From assembly GCF_004798865.1 (NCBI RefSeq), contig NW_025335317.1, positions 27,081,390 to 27,145,389 of the forward strand: DNA of 64,000 bases, read 5' to 3'. The stretch comes from Varanus komodoensis (lineage: Eukaryota > Chordata > Lepidosauria > Squamata > Varanidae). Every line of letters begins with the position of its first letter. Position 1 is the first letter of the stretch. Positions 13,348 to 24,580 of the stretch are shown here, in pieces. Made by a program: the position numbers and the translations under genes. The notes beneath the pieces were generated by a model that worked only from the letters and a program-made list of their open reading frames with translations, searched no databases and was not told the origin of the DNA.

Positions 13348-13357
13348 GGGGTGCCTT
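13348..13357. repeat. Target-site duplication, right copy (L2)
   Basis: This is a perfect repeat of ggggtgcctt from 9820-9829. The DIRS reading resumes here. Confidence 0.85.
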
Positions 13358-14400
13358 CCTCCTTCGTTGGGAGGAGGTGCTGTTCTATGCCTTCCCTGTA
13401 ATCCTGCCGATCACCAGGGTGTTGTCCAAGATTCAGAGGGATAGGACAGACTGCATTCTCATTACCTCTTGGTGGCCCCGACAGTCATGGTTCGCCCTTC
13501 TCCTCCACCTCTCCACTGGAAATCACATCAGGCTGCCACAATGCTACAACCTCCTGTCCCAGGACGGTGGCTGAGAACTTCACCTGGACATCAGGATTCT
13601 GTGCCTGACGGCCTGGAGGATCCCCAGCTGACAGACTCATATCACTCTCTGCCACCTGCAGTAGCAGACATACTCTGGGCTGCCCTGAAGCCCTCTACCC
13701 ACAGATCCTACCTGGCGAAGTGGAAGGCCTTCAAGACTTTTGCTACTGCTCAGGGTCTTGACCTTGTCCACACTCCTATTGACCACATCCTGTCCTACCT
13801 TCAGACCCAATTCGGTGCCGGACTCTCCCCCTCAACCTCATGTCCATTTCTCACTTGCACTTACCAGTCCAGGTTACTTCAGTCTTCACATGTTTCTTGT
13901 TGCACCACTTCCTCTTGGGCCTCCAGAACCCTGCTCCACTGGTATGATCCTGCACCCCCACATGGAGCCTCTCTGCTGTCTTACAGACCCTCACAAGGGA
14001 ACCCTTCAAACTCATGGGGACAGCCGACCTACGCCTGCTGTCATGGAAGAAAGAATTCCTCGTGGCCATCAGGTTGGTGCACCATGCCATTGAGCTGACG
14101 GCACTACAGGTTGATGCACCTTTCCTCATGTTCTACAGAGACAAGGCCATCCTACAACTGGACACAAACTTGACACCCAAGCTCACTTTCCATGTCAACA
14201 AGGACATCTTCCTTCCAGCCTCCTTTCACAACCCCTCCATCCCAATAGAGACCACGCTCCACCTCAACATTCGCAGAACCCTCACCTTCTACAAATCCTG
14301 GACCTAGCAGATACGCCGCTCTACTTGGCTGTTCTGTGCTATGAGGGGCCAAGGAAAGGAGAGCCTGTCTCAACCCAGAGACTTTTCTTGTGCTTCCAGG
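13358..14400 (+). mobile_element. DIRS retroelement relic, right part (copy B, tyrosine recombinase)
   Basis: This continues copy B after the L2 insertion. The block after RNase H (13360-13580) leads into the tyrosine recombinase region (about 13650-14310). Recognisable pieces are HRSYLAKWKAFKTFA near 13700, LSWKKEFLVAIR near 14040 and MFYRDKAILQLD near 14130. These match the YR domain seen in the compact copy at 34700-35150. No right-hand inverted repeat was recognised; the sequence gives way to an antisense L1 remnant near 14410. It is broken, with several breaks. Confidence 0.78.
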
Positions 14401-14409
14401 ATTTACTTC

Positions 14410-14662
14410 ATTATTTAACTTCAACATTTTTTGTTCAGATCTTTGAATTTAGTATATTCTCTGTGCTTACCATTTTTCCTTAACCATTCTTTACTTCATT
14501 GTCCAATTTGAATTACATTAAAGTTAAATTTTCCCCGTTACCACCTTTATTTTTTCTTTATTATTTATTTTCTCTAACCAGTCTTTTTAACTTAATAGTT
14601 TGTTCTTCAATACTTTCCCTAAACTTCCTCTCAAATTTTCTGGTAATCCTTCTAATTCTATA
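14410..14662 (-). mobile_element. L1 LINE remnant, left half
   Basis: This AT-rich stretch closely resembles 25590-25720 within the long antisense L1 (shared strings such as tttattttctctaaccagtc). It is part of one L1 ORF2 relic that resumes at 15292, after a solo LTR. It is read on the - strand by analogy with the long copy. Confidence 0.65.
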
Positions 14663-15286
14663 TGTCATGAGCTAGGCGTTCCCTTCCAAGCAAGACGGTC
14701 TCTCTTCTTGTAACTTCTTGTAAGTGCCTTTATTCTACACAAAAGACTCTGAGCTTTCACAAACCTCTAAAAGGGATGTTGAACCTTCTCTGCCCCCCTT
14801 TACCCAAAGCTTTGCTTATGGACCCTTCAGAGCCTGTCTGGAAGGAGGGGTGCTGTGGACTGGGCACGTCTGCGCTCTGCACTCTGAGCCCCCTAATTTG
14901 GCCAGCCTGCCGCTGTGATGACAGACCCTCAGATCCACATCCTCAGGAGGCTGACGTTCTCCATCCGAGAGACTACCCTTTTCCAAATCTCCTCCCTCCT
15001 GTCTTCCTTCTGCTTCATTCCCACAGGTGGGGAGACTGGGCCCCATGGGTGTCCTTGAGCTACTTTCATTCAGAGCAGGCTCAGACCGATACTAAGAGGC
15101 TGAGTCTGCAGGTGCAGGCCTGTCTGTTGCAACAACAATTCAGTTACCAGAGTTTGAGGCCTGAGCCTTGTCTAGTTCAACCAGCACCACATCATCCTCA
15201 GAGTCTCATCTATCAGTCCCACCACACCAAAACAGGCTGCTTCTTGTGCGTGCCTGGGAATCTTGCCAGAGCATACACACATGACA
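14663..15286 (-). mobile_element. Solo LTR with 5-bp TSD inserted in L1
   Basis: A 624-bp insertion begins tgtcatgagc and ends cacatgaca, so it has the TG..CA ends of an LTR. The L1 sequence on either side carries the direct repeat ctata (14658-14662 and 15287-15291), the 5-bp duplication expected of LTR-element integration. No gag or pol sequence is inside, so it is read as a solo LTR left by recombination. The family is not identified (Gypsy or retroviral); orientation is uncertain. It is a fossil without coding potential; the long open frame at 14776-15423 crosses its right edge and is not credible. Confidence 0.72.
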
Positions 15287-15291
15287 CTATA

Positions 15292-15745
15292 ATTGGATAT
15301 AATGGCAAAATTGATGGCAAAAAATGTTTCCCTATACTTATTGCAAATTTGTACCATATTCTTAAGAAAAGGGGTTTCTATCTTTTTAATAATATTCTTA
15401 TTATCTTGTTTTTAAAAAATTGACAAGGATCCCTGAACTTGTTGAAATTCTAGTTTTACCCATATTACTTTTTCAGGTTGCAGTATATCTGGTATATGCC
15501 TCATTTGATTTGCCAGATAATATAACTCTATATTAAGAATACCTAAGCCTCCTTTTGTGTGACTTATACCATCTTTTTAAAATTAATCCTTGCTTTTTTA
15601 TCCCTGTTAAAAAGGGGATTTATTAATCATACTTTGCCATTCTTTCAAATATTTTTGTATTATCTTAATTGTTAACATAAGCAAAAATATGTTAGGTAAA
15701 ATTTTCATTTTAAATATTGCTATTTTGTTTGCCTAGCATAAGATG
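15292..15745 (-). mobile_element. L1 LINE remnant, right half
   Basis: This continues the L1 relic interrupted at 14663. It parallels 25730-26020 of the long antisense L1 (shared strings such as tatcctggtatatgcctca-like and gacttataccatctttt). It is heavily decayed ORF2 sequence without usable frames. Confidence 0.65.
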
Positions 15746-16599
15746 ACTACTGCTTTAGAGGGCAACATGCTGGTCTTTGGTTATCTCTGAAATCAGATTG
15801 ATGTGGAGCATTCTCATTATTGATGCTCTAAAACTCTGCTTCCTACATGACAGTTTGAAGCTCTTAGAATGGAGATATTGACACCCTGAAGACCTATGAT
15901 GGCTGCAATACTTAGAATAAAAATATTCTAAGAGCCCTTAGCATCAAATGGTCTGTTTCCTTGTGGGGAAAGTTTCAGTTTTCTCTGCTAAAAGATGAGA
16001 GACGTTGACTGAAAAAAAATACCATAAAGGAAACACAAAATGAACTTGTTCATGTGCCCCAAAGGAGTTGTGACTATTATCCATTTCTTCATGCCACAAA
16101 AACAATTTAATAACAAGACAGGCAAGTCTGGCAGTTGATAATACAGGAATAAAGGGCTATAGTTCAGATCACAGGGGTAAACTCTCCTGGCTCTCAGATG
16201 TGAACTTAAGCACTAGGATATGTTTAATAGCATCTCTTCTATAGCAGTTGACCTGTCGATAAGACCAACAACTAGACCGAAGAGTTTGGTTAGAACTTGA
16301 ATACCATGAGCAATCTGAAGTCTGTTTTTCTTCTAAGGTAGCCACTTCCACTAACAAAATGTTAGTTCTGCACCTATGTGAATGTGGACTGGGAGTCATT
16401 GGAGAGTTTATTTCTCTTTAGGAAGGACCAATAATTTCTTCTTATGTATGCCTGTGATCCCATTAATAATGAGAGCAAATTCAAGTATAAGGCAGGAAGA
16501 CATGACATGATTCTTGTACTTCCAAGACAGATGTGTCTGTTTCTGTTCTTTTCATACAATTATTACACTTGCTGGAGGCTTCAAGCCTTTCCTCTGATA
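15746..16599. other. Unassigned intronic sequence
   Basis: This is an AT-rich stretch between the L1 remnant and the next DIRS piece. Small open frames at 16169-16399 and 16374-16559 show nothing recognisable. It may be part of a decayed DIRS upstream region, but I cannot support that. Confidence 0.4.
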
Positions 16600-17965
16600 A
16601 ACATTTTTCACCCCAGTGCCCTCAATCTAAAGCTGATGGTTTAGTGTATCTAATTTTAGTTTGCTTCCCAAACAGAATACAGTTGTTGCCAAACCACAGG
16701 CATCTTATTCAACTAAACGATCTCATTTTACAGGAGTTTTGGGTTGCCTATTGTTTGATGTCCTAAGGTTCCTGACTGTACTTCAAAAAGATGGACTAGT
16801 GTTTTCTCTGGTCCAAGTTTCTTTCATGACCATTTTAATCATTCCTATTGATAATTGTACAGGGTCTTTCCCCACACCTTTCAGTGAAAGAATTCATGAA
16901 GAGGTTGTTAAACTTCTATCCTACTGTCTGAGTCCTGTGCTGTTTTGGAGTCTCTCACTGATTCTCAAGCTGTTAAGTTTGAAGCCCTTTAAAGAGCTGA
17001 GTACTTGTGACCTTTGGCTGTGTATGTTCAAGGTGGCCTTTCTCATTGTTGCTGTATCTGAAAATAGATCTAGTGAACTCTGTGCTCTTTGTTCCAGACT
17101 GTGTTAAATCATTTTGCATAGGAACAGGGTGCAGGTCAAGCTAGACAGTTTATTTGTGCCGATGGTACCTGCCAGTTTGAACTATGCCTTATTGCCCTTT
17201 CTGTGTTCTATTTGAACCCTTTAATCAAGCCTCAAGTGTTTGCTGTTTGTGTTGGATGTAAGGCAAACCTTCACCTCATACACTGGTGGAACTACAGGAA
17301 TCCAGCTTGATCCTAGTTCCTTTATCACCAGTGAGAGTTCTCAAGAGGGTCAGCAGGTGTTGACATTATTTTTTAATGTATTGGATTTCATCCACCATGA
17401 AACTTGCTGATTCCTTCTGGAATCCATGTACAAATGAGAGAGGCTGTTGCTTCATTCATTACATTCCTCAGGACTCTCCCCATTTCTGAACTTAACCATT
17501 TTACTCTCTGGTCCCCGTCCTTGACATTCAGGAGGCACTGTGTTCTTGTATGTTCATGCTTGAGTATATGCATTATTTGGACAGTAAACTTGGTGGTTGC
17601 TTGAAGCCACTTGTACCTTCAAATAGGTTAGTTTGCTATTCTCCCATATGTGGGTTTACATGAAGATAATGAGAAATAAAAACAGGTAGTTTATCTGTAA
17701 CTGTGTTCTTTTCGGTAATTATCTCTTCAGTCATAACTTGCCTTCCTTCCCTGCTGCAGATGCTTCTAATATGTTCTGTTGCACTAGCAGAGGTTACTGC
17801 AGCAAATTGATAAGAAACTAAGAAAGATGGTTAGACTGCTTTGACTGTATCACTTAGCATTAGAACATTTTGAACTTTGCTCTGCTCAGGCAGAGGACTG
17901 TGTATAATTGTACAGATGGTCGCTTGAAGTACCATCGAAGGTAGTAATCTGATTTTAGTCAAATG
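16600..17965 (+). mobile_element. DIRS retroelement relic, 3' part (copy H)
   Basis: The stretch around 16740-17100 reads as a tyrosine recombinase region parallel to the compact copy at 34700-35080: an LRFL..LQKDGL stretch, then LKPFKELSTCDLWLCMFKVA, then a SENRSSELCAL block. Further right, 17683-17735 (tttatctgtaactgtgttc) and the inverse arm at about 17915-17945 (acagatggtcgcttgaag) form the arm and counter-arm typical of DIRS internal complementary region plus terminal repeat. This fixes the right end near 17965. The left boundary is vague. It is old, with several breaks. Confidence 0.62.
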
Positions 17966-18299
17966 TATTTGCACTGAAGACTCATGAATTAACATTCTAT
18001 GTCAAATGCTGTAGAATTTTTCAAAAGATGGAATCTAATTGCCACTGGAGAAGGAAATGGTAACCCACACCAGTATCTTTGCCATGAAACCCCATGGACA
18101 GTACCAAAAGGCAAAAAGATATGGCACCTGAAGATGAGCACCTCAGGTCAGAAGGTGTCCAATATGCTACTGGGGAAGAGCAGAGGGCTAGTACTAGCAG
18201 CACCAGAAAGAATGAAGCGACTGGGTCAAAGCCGGAAGGACACTCAGTTGCCGATGTATCTGGTGGTGAAAGGAGAGTCCGATGCTGTAAAGATCTATA

Positions 18300-21060
18300 C
18301 TCCATAGGAACCTGGAACGTAAGATCCATGAATCAAGTCAAGCTGGACATGGTCAAACAAGAGATGACAAGACTGAACATCGCCATCTTAGGAATCAGTG
18401 AACTAAAATGAACAGGAATGGGTGAATTTAACACAGATGACCATCAGGTATACTACTGCAGGCAAGAATCCCTCAGAAGAAATGGAGTAGCCTTCATAGT
18501 CAATAAAAGAGTAGGAAAAACAGTACTGGGATATAATTTCCAAAATGAGAGGTCATTGAGGCCCCATCAGTAAGGGTGTTCAAAGATAGGCTGGACATGC
18601 AAAAGGTGGGCACGTCGTGAGTGGAGCCGGCTGGAGCCAGGGATCAGACTAGATGGCCCGGGAGGCCCCTTCTGACTTGCTCTGTTTCTATGTTTCTATG
18701 ACAGAATGATCTCAGGCAAACCATTCAACATCACAGAAGTCCACATCTATACCCCAAACACTGGTGCTGAACAGGCTGAAGTTGACCTGTTCTGTGAAGG
18801 CCTGCAACACCTTCTAGAATTAACACCAAAAAATGATGTCCTTATCATCATGGGGGATTGGAATGCTAAAGTAGGAAGCCAAAAGATAACTGGAATAACA
18901 GGCAAGTTTGGCCTTGGAGTACAAAATGAAGCAGGGCACAAGCTGGTAGAATTTTGTCAAAAGAATACAATGGTCATAGCAAACACTCATTTCCAACAGT
19001 GCAAGAGACGACTCTACACATGGACATCACCAGACGGTCAACACAGAAATCAGATTGACTATGTGCTCTGCAGCCAAAGGTGGAGAAGCTCTATACAGTC
19101 AGTAAAAACGAGACCAGGAGCTGACTGTGGCTCAGATCATGAGCTTCTTGTGTTGCAAAATTTAGGCTTAAATTGAAGAAAGTAGGGAAAAGTACTGGGC
19201 CAATCAGGTATGACCTAAATCCTATCACTGATGAATATACAGTAGAGGTGACTAATGGATTTAAGGAATTAGATCTGATAGACAGAGTGCCTGAAGAACT
19301 ATGGATGGAGGTTCGCAACATTGTACAAGAGGTAGCAACTAAAACCATCCCAAAGAAAAAGAAATGCAAGAAAGCAAAATGGCTGTCTGAGGAAGCTTTA
19401 CAAATAGCTGAGGAAAGGAGGGAAGCAAAAGGCAAGGGAGAAAGAGAAAGATACACCCAATTGAGTGCAGAATTCCAGAGAATAGCTAGAAGAGATAAGA
19501 ATGCCTTCTTAAATGAACAGTGCAAAGAAACAGAAGGAAACAATAGAATAGGGAGGACCAGAGATCTCTTCAAGAAAATTGGAGATATGAAGGGAACGTT
19601 TCATGCAAAGATGGGCATGATAAAGGACCAAAATGGCAGGGACCTAACAGAGGCAGAAGCGATTAAGAAGAGGTGGCAAGATTACATAGAAGAACTATAC
19701 AAGAAAGAGCTTAAGGTCCCTGATAACCATGATGGGGTGGTCACTGACCTTGAGCCAGACATCCTGGAATGTGAAGTCAAATGGGCTTTAGGAAGTCTGA
19801 GCAACAACAAAGCTAGTGGAGGTGACAGTATTCCAGCTGAGCTATTCAAAATCTTAAATGACGATGCAGTACAAGTGCTACACTCAATATGCCAGCAAAC
19901 TTGGAAGACTCAACAGTGGCCACAGGATTGGAAAAGGTCAGTTTACATTCCGATCCCAAACAGGGGCAATGCCAAAGAATGTTCCAACTACCATACCATT
20001 GCACTCATTTTCACATGCTAGCAAAGTTATGCTCAAAATCCTACAAGCTAGACTCCAGCAGTATGTGGACCGAGAACAAATTGTGGCAAATTCTTAAAGA
20101 GATGGGAGGACCAGACCATCTTATTTGTCTCTTGAGAAACCTATATGTGGGTCAAGAAGCAACAGTGAGAACTGGACACAGAACCACTGATTGGTTCAAA
20201 ACTGAGAAAGGAGTTTGGCAAGGTTGTATACTGTCGCCCTGCCTACTTAACTTATGCAGAGCACATCATGAGAAAGGCGGGGCTAGATGAATCATAACTT
20301 GGAATTAAGATTGCCAGGAGAAATATCAGCAACCTCAGATACGCAGATTCTAATGGCAGAAAGTGAAGAGGATCTAAAGAGCCTCCTGATGCGGGTGAAG
20401 GAGGAGAGTGCAAAAGTTGGCTTGAAACTCAACATTAAGAAAACTAAGATCATGGCATCCGGTCCTCTCACTTCCTGGCAAATAGATGGGGAAGAAATGG
20501 CGGTAGTGACAGATTTTATTGTACTGGGCTCCAGGATCACCACAGATGGGGATTGCAGCCAAGAAATTAAAAGACGCTTGCTTCTGAGGAGGAGAGCTAT
20601 GGCAAATCTAGACAGCATACTAAAGAGCAGAGACATCACCCTGCCAACAAAAGTGTGTATAGTCAAGGCTATGGTTTTCCCAGTTGCAATGTATGGCTAT
20701 GAAAGTTGGACCATAAGGAAGGTTGAGCGCTGAAGAATTGATGCCTTTGAATTGTGGTGCTGGAGAAGACTCCTGCGATCAACTGGTCAGTCCTAGAGGA
20801 GATCAACCCTGACTGCTTTTAGAAGGCCAGATACTGAAGATGAAACTCAAATACATTGGCCACTTAATGAGAAGGAAGGACTCATTGGAGAAGAGCCTAA
20901 TGCTGGGAACAATAGATGGTAAAAGAAGGGGACTGCAGAGAATGAGGTGGTTAGATGGAGACACTGAAGCAGTCAGCGTGAGCTTAAGGGGACTCTGGGG
21001 GATGGTAGAGGACAGGAAGGCCTGGAAGAATGTTGTTCGTGGGGTGGCGATGGGTCAGAC
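18300..21060 (+). pseudogene. BovB ORF2: endonuclease plus reverse transcriptase, defective
   Basis: Endonuclease reads GTWNVRSMNQVKLDMVKQEM near 18310, MGDWNAKVGSQ at 18850 and GSDHELLVLQ at 19130. The RT part has KASGGDSIPAELF at 19810, the GCILSPCLLNL block at 20225 and LMAESEEDLKSLLMRVKEES at 20350. The C-terminus runs to GVAMGQT at 21060. Lesions visible by comparison with remembered BovB are: a stop near 18409; the CR1 insertion; a deletion near 20080 that joins QQYVDRE to KLWQILKEMG and so removes about 45 residues including the FIDYAKAFD catalytic block; and loss of the second Asp of YADD near 20340. It cannot be active. Confidence 0.88.
18563..18702 (+). mobile_element. CR1 LINE 3' end inserted in BovB
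   Basis: A 140-bp insert splits BovB between caaaatgaga and agaatgatctcagg. It contains the last codons of CR1 ORF2 (FKDRLDMQKVG), then a 3' UTR with gactagatggcccgggaggc, and ends in ttctatgtttctatg, matching the short microsatellite-like tail of CR1. It is a severely 5'-truncated CR1, younger than the BovB copy. The same 3' end occurs in reverse at 47265-47390. Confidence 0.88.
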
Positions 21061-21207
21061 ATGACTTCGCAACTAACAGCAGAACAACAAATTGCCATTT
21101 TTCTTGGGTGAGGTTTTTGGTTAGACGAGGAGGTAGTTTTTTCTTTTTTCATTAATAAGATTTTATTTTTCCTCTATGGTAACTTCTGTTTTGTATATAC
21201 ATTAAAC

Positions 21208-21731
21208 CAGGGCTTTTTTTGTCATAGAACACACGGAAACGGTGTTCCAACACCTTTTTCTGACGGATTTTTTCATGTGATTTTGAATCGCCCTGTCGGG
21301 CGTAGTAGGTCAGTGGCAAAATCATTAAAATAGTGCATGCGGGCTGCTTGTGTGTCCGCGCTGGTTGTGATGGCGCTGCTCGGCTTTTGACACTTCTTGG
21401 CTTGTGATTGGTCGTGTGGTCATGCACTGAGTGCTTACTGCGGGTGGCGACCATTATGTTTCATTACACAGTGTTGGTGTGTGTAGAGTGACTGGCACGT
21501 GCCAAAGGTAAATAATTTCTTTATTTTAAAAAAAGTTGGTGAATTGAAATTTTTTTTAATTTTTAGTGTAAAAGTGTGACCCCAAATTTAAAAATGAAAA
21601 AAATTACTAATTACCTCTCAACCACTGGTCCTGCTAATAAAAGACCCTAAAAAATCCCTAAATAAAAGATTAATAAGATGTGAGTTCCTGCACCTCTTTT
21701 TTTTTTTTTTTTTTTTAAAAAAAAAGCACTG
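21208..21731. mobile_element. hAT-type MITE with 8-bp TSD
   Basis: This 524-bp element begins cagggcttttttt and ends aaaaaaagcactg, giving short inverted ends (CAGGGCTTTTT against CAGTGCTTTTT). Inside the ends are ggtgttccaacacc and gagttcctgcacctc, which are also partly complementary. The flanks are cattaaac (21200-21207) and cattatac (21732-21739), 7 of 8 matching, as expected for a hAT target duplication. No transposase is encoded, so it is non-autonomous. The T-run and A-run near 21700 make the right end AT-homopolymeric. It lies just 3' of BovB. Confidence 0.75.
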
Positions 21732-21989
21732 CATTATACAATGTGTTTCATATGTGAAAGGAAAACATGGGAAGTATATTCAAATTGTCTGTATGATAAT
21801 CCTACCTCTGTTTGCATTGGGTCTCCTGTTTTAAGTCTTAATTTGAAACTTACTGTGAATTTTGGCTTCAGATCTTGGGTTAAACAGGAATCTTGCTTAG
21901 GTTCAGTGACACTGCTTACATTCTGTGGGACCATGTCATGCTACTTAGTTGGAATGTGCAGCTGCAATAATAGCCAACCCAATCATATG

Positions 21990-22984
21990 AATTTATTTAT
22001 TTGATTACTATACTACCTGTTAACTAAAGGAGTTCTCTGGGTGGTTCACAAAATAAAAGGACACAAACAAACACAATATACTACAACAAAACAATTGAAT
22101 AGCAACAGTGAGTCCCACGACAGATGCATTCCAGTTAGCCCAAGGGTATTGCAGCAGTAAATCCAGCAACATGCAACACAAACAAAACAAAATGATTTTT
22201 ATAAAAAAGATTTAAAAATATTTAACTGTTAAAAGATTGGGTGAATAAAAAGATTTATCTGGTTCCAAAAAAAGAGAACGAGTGAGACCCAGGCACACCT
22301 CCTTGGGGAGCTAATCCCTCAGGCATGGCACCACAGTGAAAAGTCCCTATGGCTAGTAGCTATTCTTTTTATTTCCTTTAGAGGTGGCTCTCTGAAAAGG
22401 AGCTTCGATGATGACCTCAGGATCTGGGTATGATTATATGTGAAGAGGTATTCCTTTGGATAACCTGGCCTCAAGCCATTTCAGGCTTTAGATATTAATG
22501 TGGGAACTTTGAATTGTGCCTTGACTTCGATTGGTAACCAGTGGAGTTGAGAAAGAACTTGTGTAATATGTTCATATTGGTCAGTTCCCTGTTAGTAGCC
22601 TTGCTGCTCTATTTTGAACCAATTGAAGTTTCCAGACTCTTCAAAGGAAGTGCCACATAGCGTGCATTACAATAATCTAAGCAAGAGGTTACCAGAGCAG
22701 GGATCATTGTTGCCAGGCTCAACCTGTCCAGATAGGAATGTAGTTAAGTCAGCCTGAGCTAATAGAAGGGCTCTGAACCACTGAATCAACCTGTGACTCT
22801 AGTAACAGTTCAGGATCCAGGAGCACCCCCCAAACTACAAACCCTGTCCTTTAGGGAGAGTTCAACCACATCCAGGACAGATTTCCACCCACCAACAGCA
22901 TCTCCATCTTATCTGGATGAAGACTCAGTTTATTAGCCCTCATCCAATCCATTACCAAGCCCAGACACCAATTCAGAATGACCA
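21990..22984 (-). mobile_element. L2 LINE fragment, 5'-truncated
   Basis: This is an antisense L2 remnant of the 3' third of the element. The tail tttatttatttgat is at 21990, and the 3' UTR and RT C-terminal region run to 22984. It aligns by eye with 9900-10750 of the near full-length copy: shared ctattttgaaccaattgaag at 22610 and 10380, and catccaatccattac at 22940 versus catccagcccattac at 10720. It is visibly more diverged than the 9830 copy, hence older. It is cut on the right by LTR-element sequence. Confidence 0.82.
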
Positions 22985-24580
22985 CTTGCAATGGAAAGCC
23001 ATCAGGGATTCCCCAGCCACCTGGGCACATTCCTGTTCAGAATCTCCCTGGTCCTAGAACTCTGGACCGGCCACTGGATTCAGCACATGACAAATACAAA
23101 CTTGGGAAACAAAACAAATTTATTAAAAGGTTAAAATATGATCTAAAACACATAATCTAAAAGGATAAAACCAGGAGAGCATGAGGAAGGGAGGGGGAAG
23201 GGGGAATTGGACAGCAACGACAAGATAGGTTACAGCCAACCAGGAAACCCAACTCCCAGGGCCTTGTTGGCCCACTCAGACAGAAAAATAACAAACTACT
23301 TCTAGAGTAGCCTAGACACAGGAACTCTACCTTCAGCCAACACAAGATAAATGGGATGCCACAGCACTCTTCAGCAAGGAGAACTGGCAGCAGACAGAAC
23401 CTCCCAAGAGAGGAACAGAAGGCTGCTCTGTTTCTTGAGCTTTATCCCCTGCCAGCCCATGTCAGCTGATCTGTGGGGTGATAGCCCATCTTCTCAGTCT
23501 TTGGGACCAGCCATTTAATTCAGATGTCAGTTGTTAGCCAGTCATCGCTATTGTCTCTAATTGTTTCCAGTCATTGCTATTATCTCTATCACTAAATTGT
23601 CCTGTCTCTTAATATGGACCATAGAAGAAATCATATTTTAGGGCCAAGCTCCATTGCAAGTTTCTGGTTCATGTTTTTCATTTTACCCAACCAACACAAA
23701 GGGGAATGGTCTGTCTGCAGTTGGAAAGACGGACTCCACAGTTACGGGCATAATTTACTTACTGCCCATACAATGGCCAAACACTCTTTCTTGACCATAG
23801 CTAGGGGTCTGGGTACAGGTTTCCCAAGGAAGTAACTTTCAATTTAAGTAGGCAATTGGCCACAGTTCTTTCTCCCCCTTCTTCCTGTAGGAGTATCATC
23901 TACTTCAGAGGCATCTGTATGTAAAACAAATGGAGCTCCAGAATCTCGATCTTACAGGACAGGGACAGGCTGGTCTTTACCACATCAAATGCCTGATGGC
24001 AATCCTCTGTCCACCGAACCTGCACAGCATCGAACCTTACATAAATCAGGCAGGGGAGTACTAATTGGCTAAAATGTGGGACAAACTGGCAGTAGTATCC
24101 TGCTAATCCCAAAAAAAGATTAGACTTGCTTTATTGTCTGGGGCTGCAGCCACTGTTGGACCACCTCCACCTTTGCCTCCACCATTCACTCAGTGCTCCA
24201 AGTAAACAACTTTTCCTAACCCAAATTAGCACTTCTGGGCTATCCCATGAGCCTGACTTTCTGAATCTGTCTAACACTTCCCAAATACGTACCCAATGAT
24301 ACTTCCAAGTAGGGCTAAAAAAAGACACGTCATCAAGGTAGGCACATGAGTAGTTCCCAAGCCCATTGATAAGCCACTAGAAGGTAGCTGGACCGATGCA
24401 CAGGCCAGACAGCAAAACAATAGAGTCCCAAGGATGTAGCAAGCACCATCATGGCTAATGAGTCCTCATCTGGAGGCACTTGCCAAGTCATTGTGATATA
24501 CTGGGCTTGAGCCAAGTTTTCCAGCAAATCATCCACCCAGGGCATAGGAAGGGATCTGGTAACATGAACTGGTTCAGCAT
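22985..24580 (-). mobile_element. Ty3/Gypsy LTR retrotransposon relic
   Basis: This is an antisense Gypsy fossil. The pol part spans about 23640-24580. Reading right to left, MPWVDDLLENLAQAQYIT is an RT fragment near 24540, a YLDD-type active-site context lies near 24320, and GLAGYYCQFVPHFSQ lies near 24090 in the RT-RNase H connection typical of Gypsy. The stretch 22985-23600 is non-coding. It contains an antisense AATAAA-like block near 23110 and looks like LTR or 3' flank, but no LTR pair was identified. It is broken with several breaks and lacks integrase and gag. It is old. Confidence 0.72.

Larger units (their letters stand above)
18030..21095 (+). mobile_element. BovB (RTE) LINE
   Basis: This is an almost full-length BovB LINE of about 3 kb in sense. 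The 5' part (18036-18130) contains the tggagaaggaaatggtaacc block and ccccatggacag typical of BovB 5' ends. The ORF covers endonuclease and reverse transcriptase, and the 3' end closes with gtcagacatgacttcgcaac followed by an AACAACAA tail near 21090. BovB is known to have moved horizontally among squamates, ruminants and ticks and is abundant in squamates, which supports the host assignment. A CR1 3' end has inserted at about 18563-18700. No TSD was identified. Confidence 0.92.

Noticed and set aside
14776-15423. 215-codon open frame
   Set aside because: It crosses the right edge of the solo LTR into L1 sequence, so it cannot be one ancestral coding unit.
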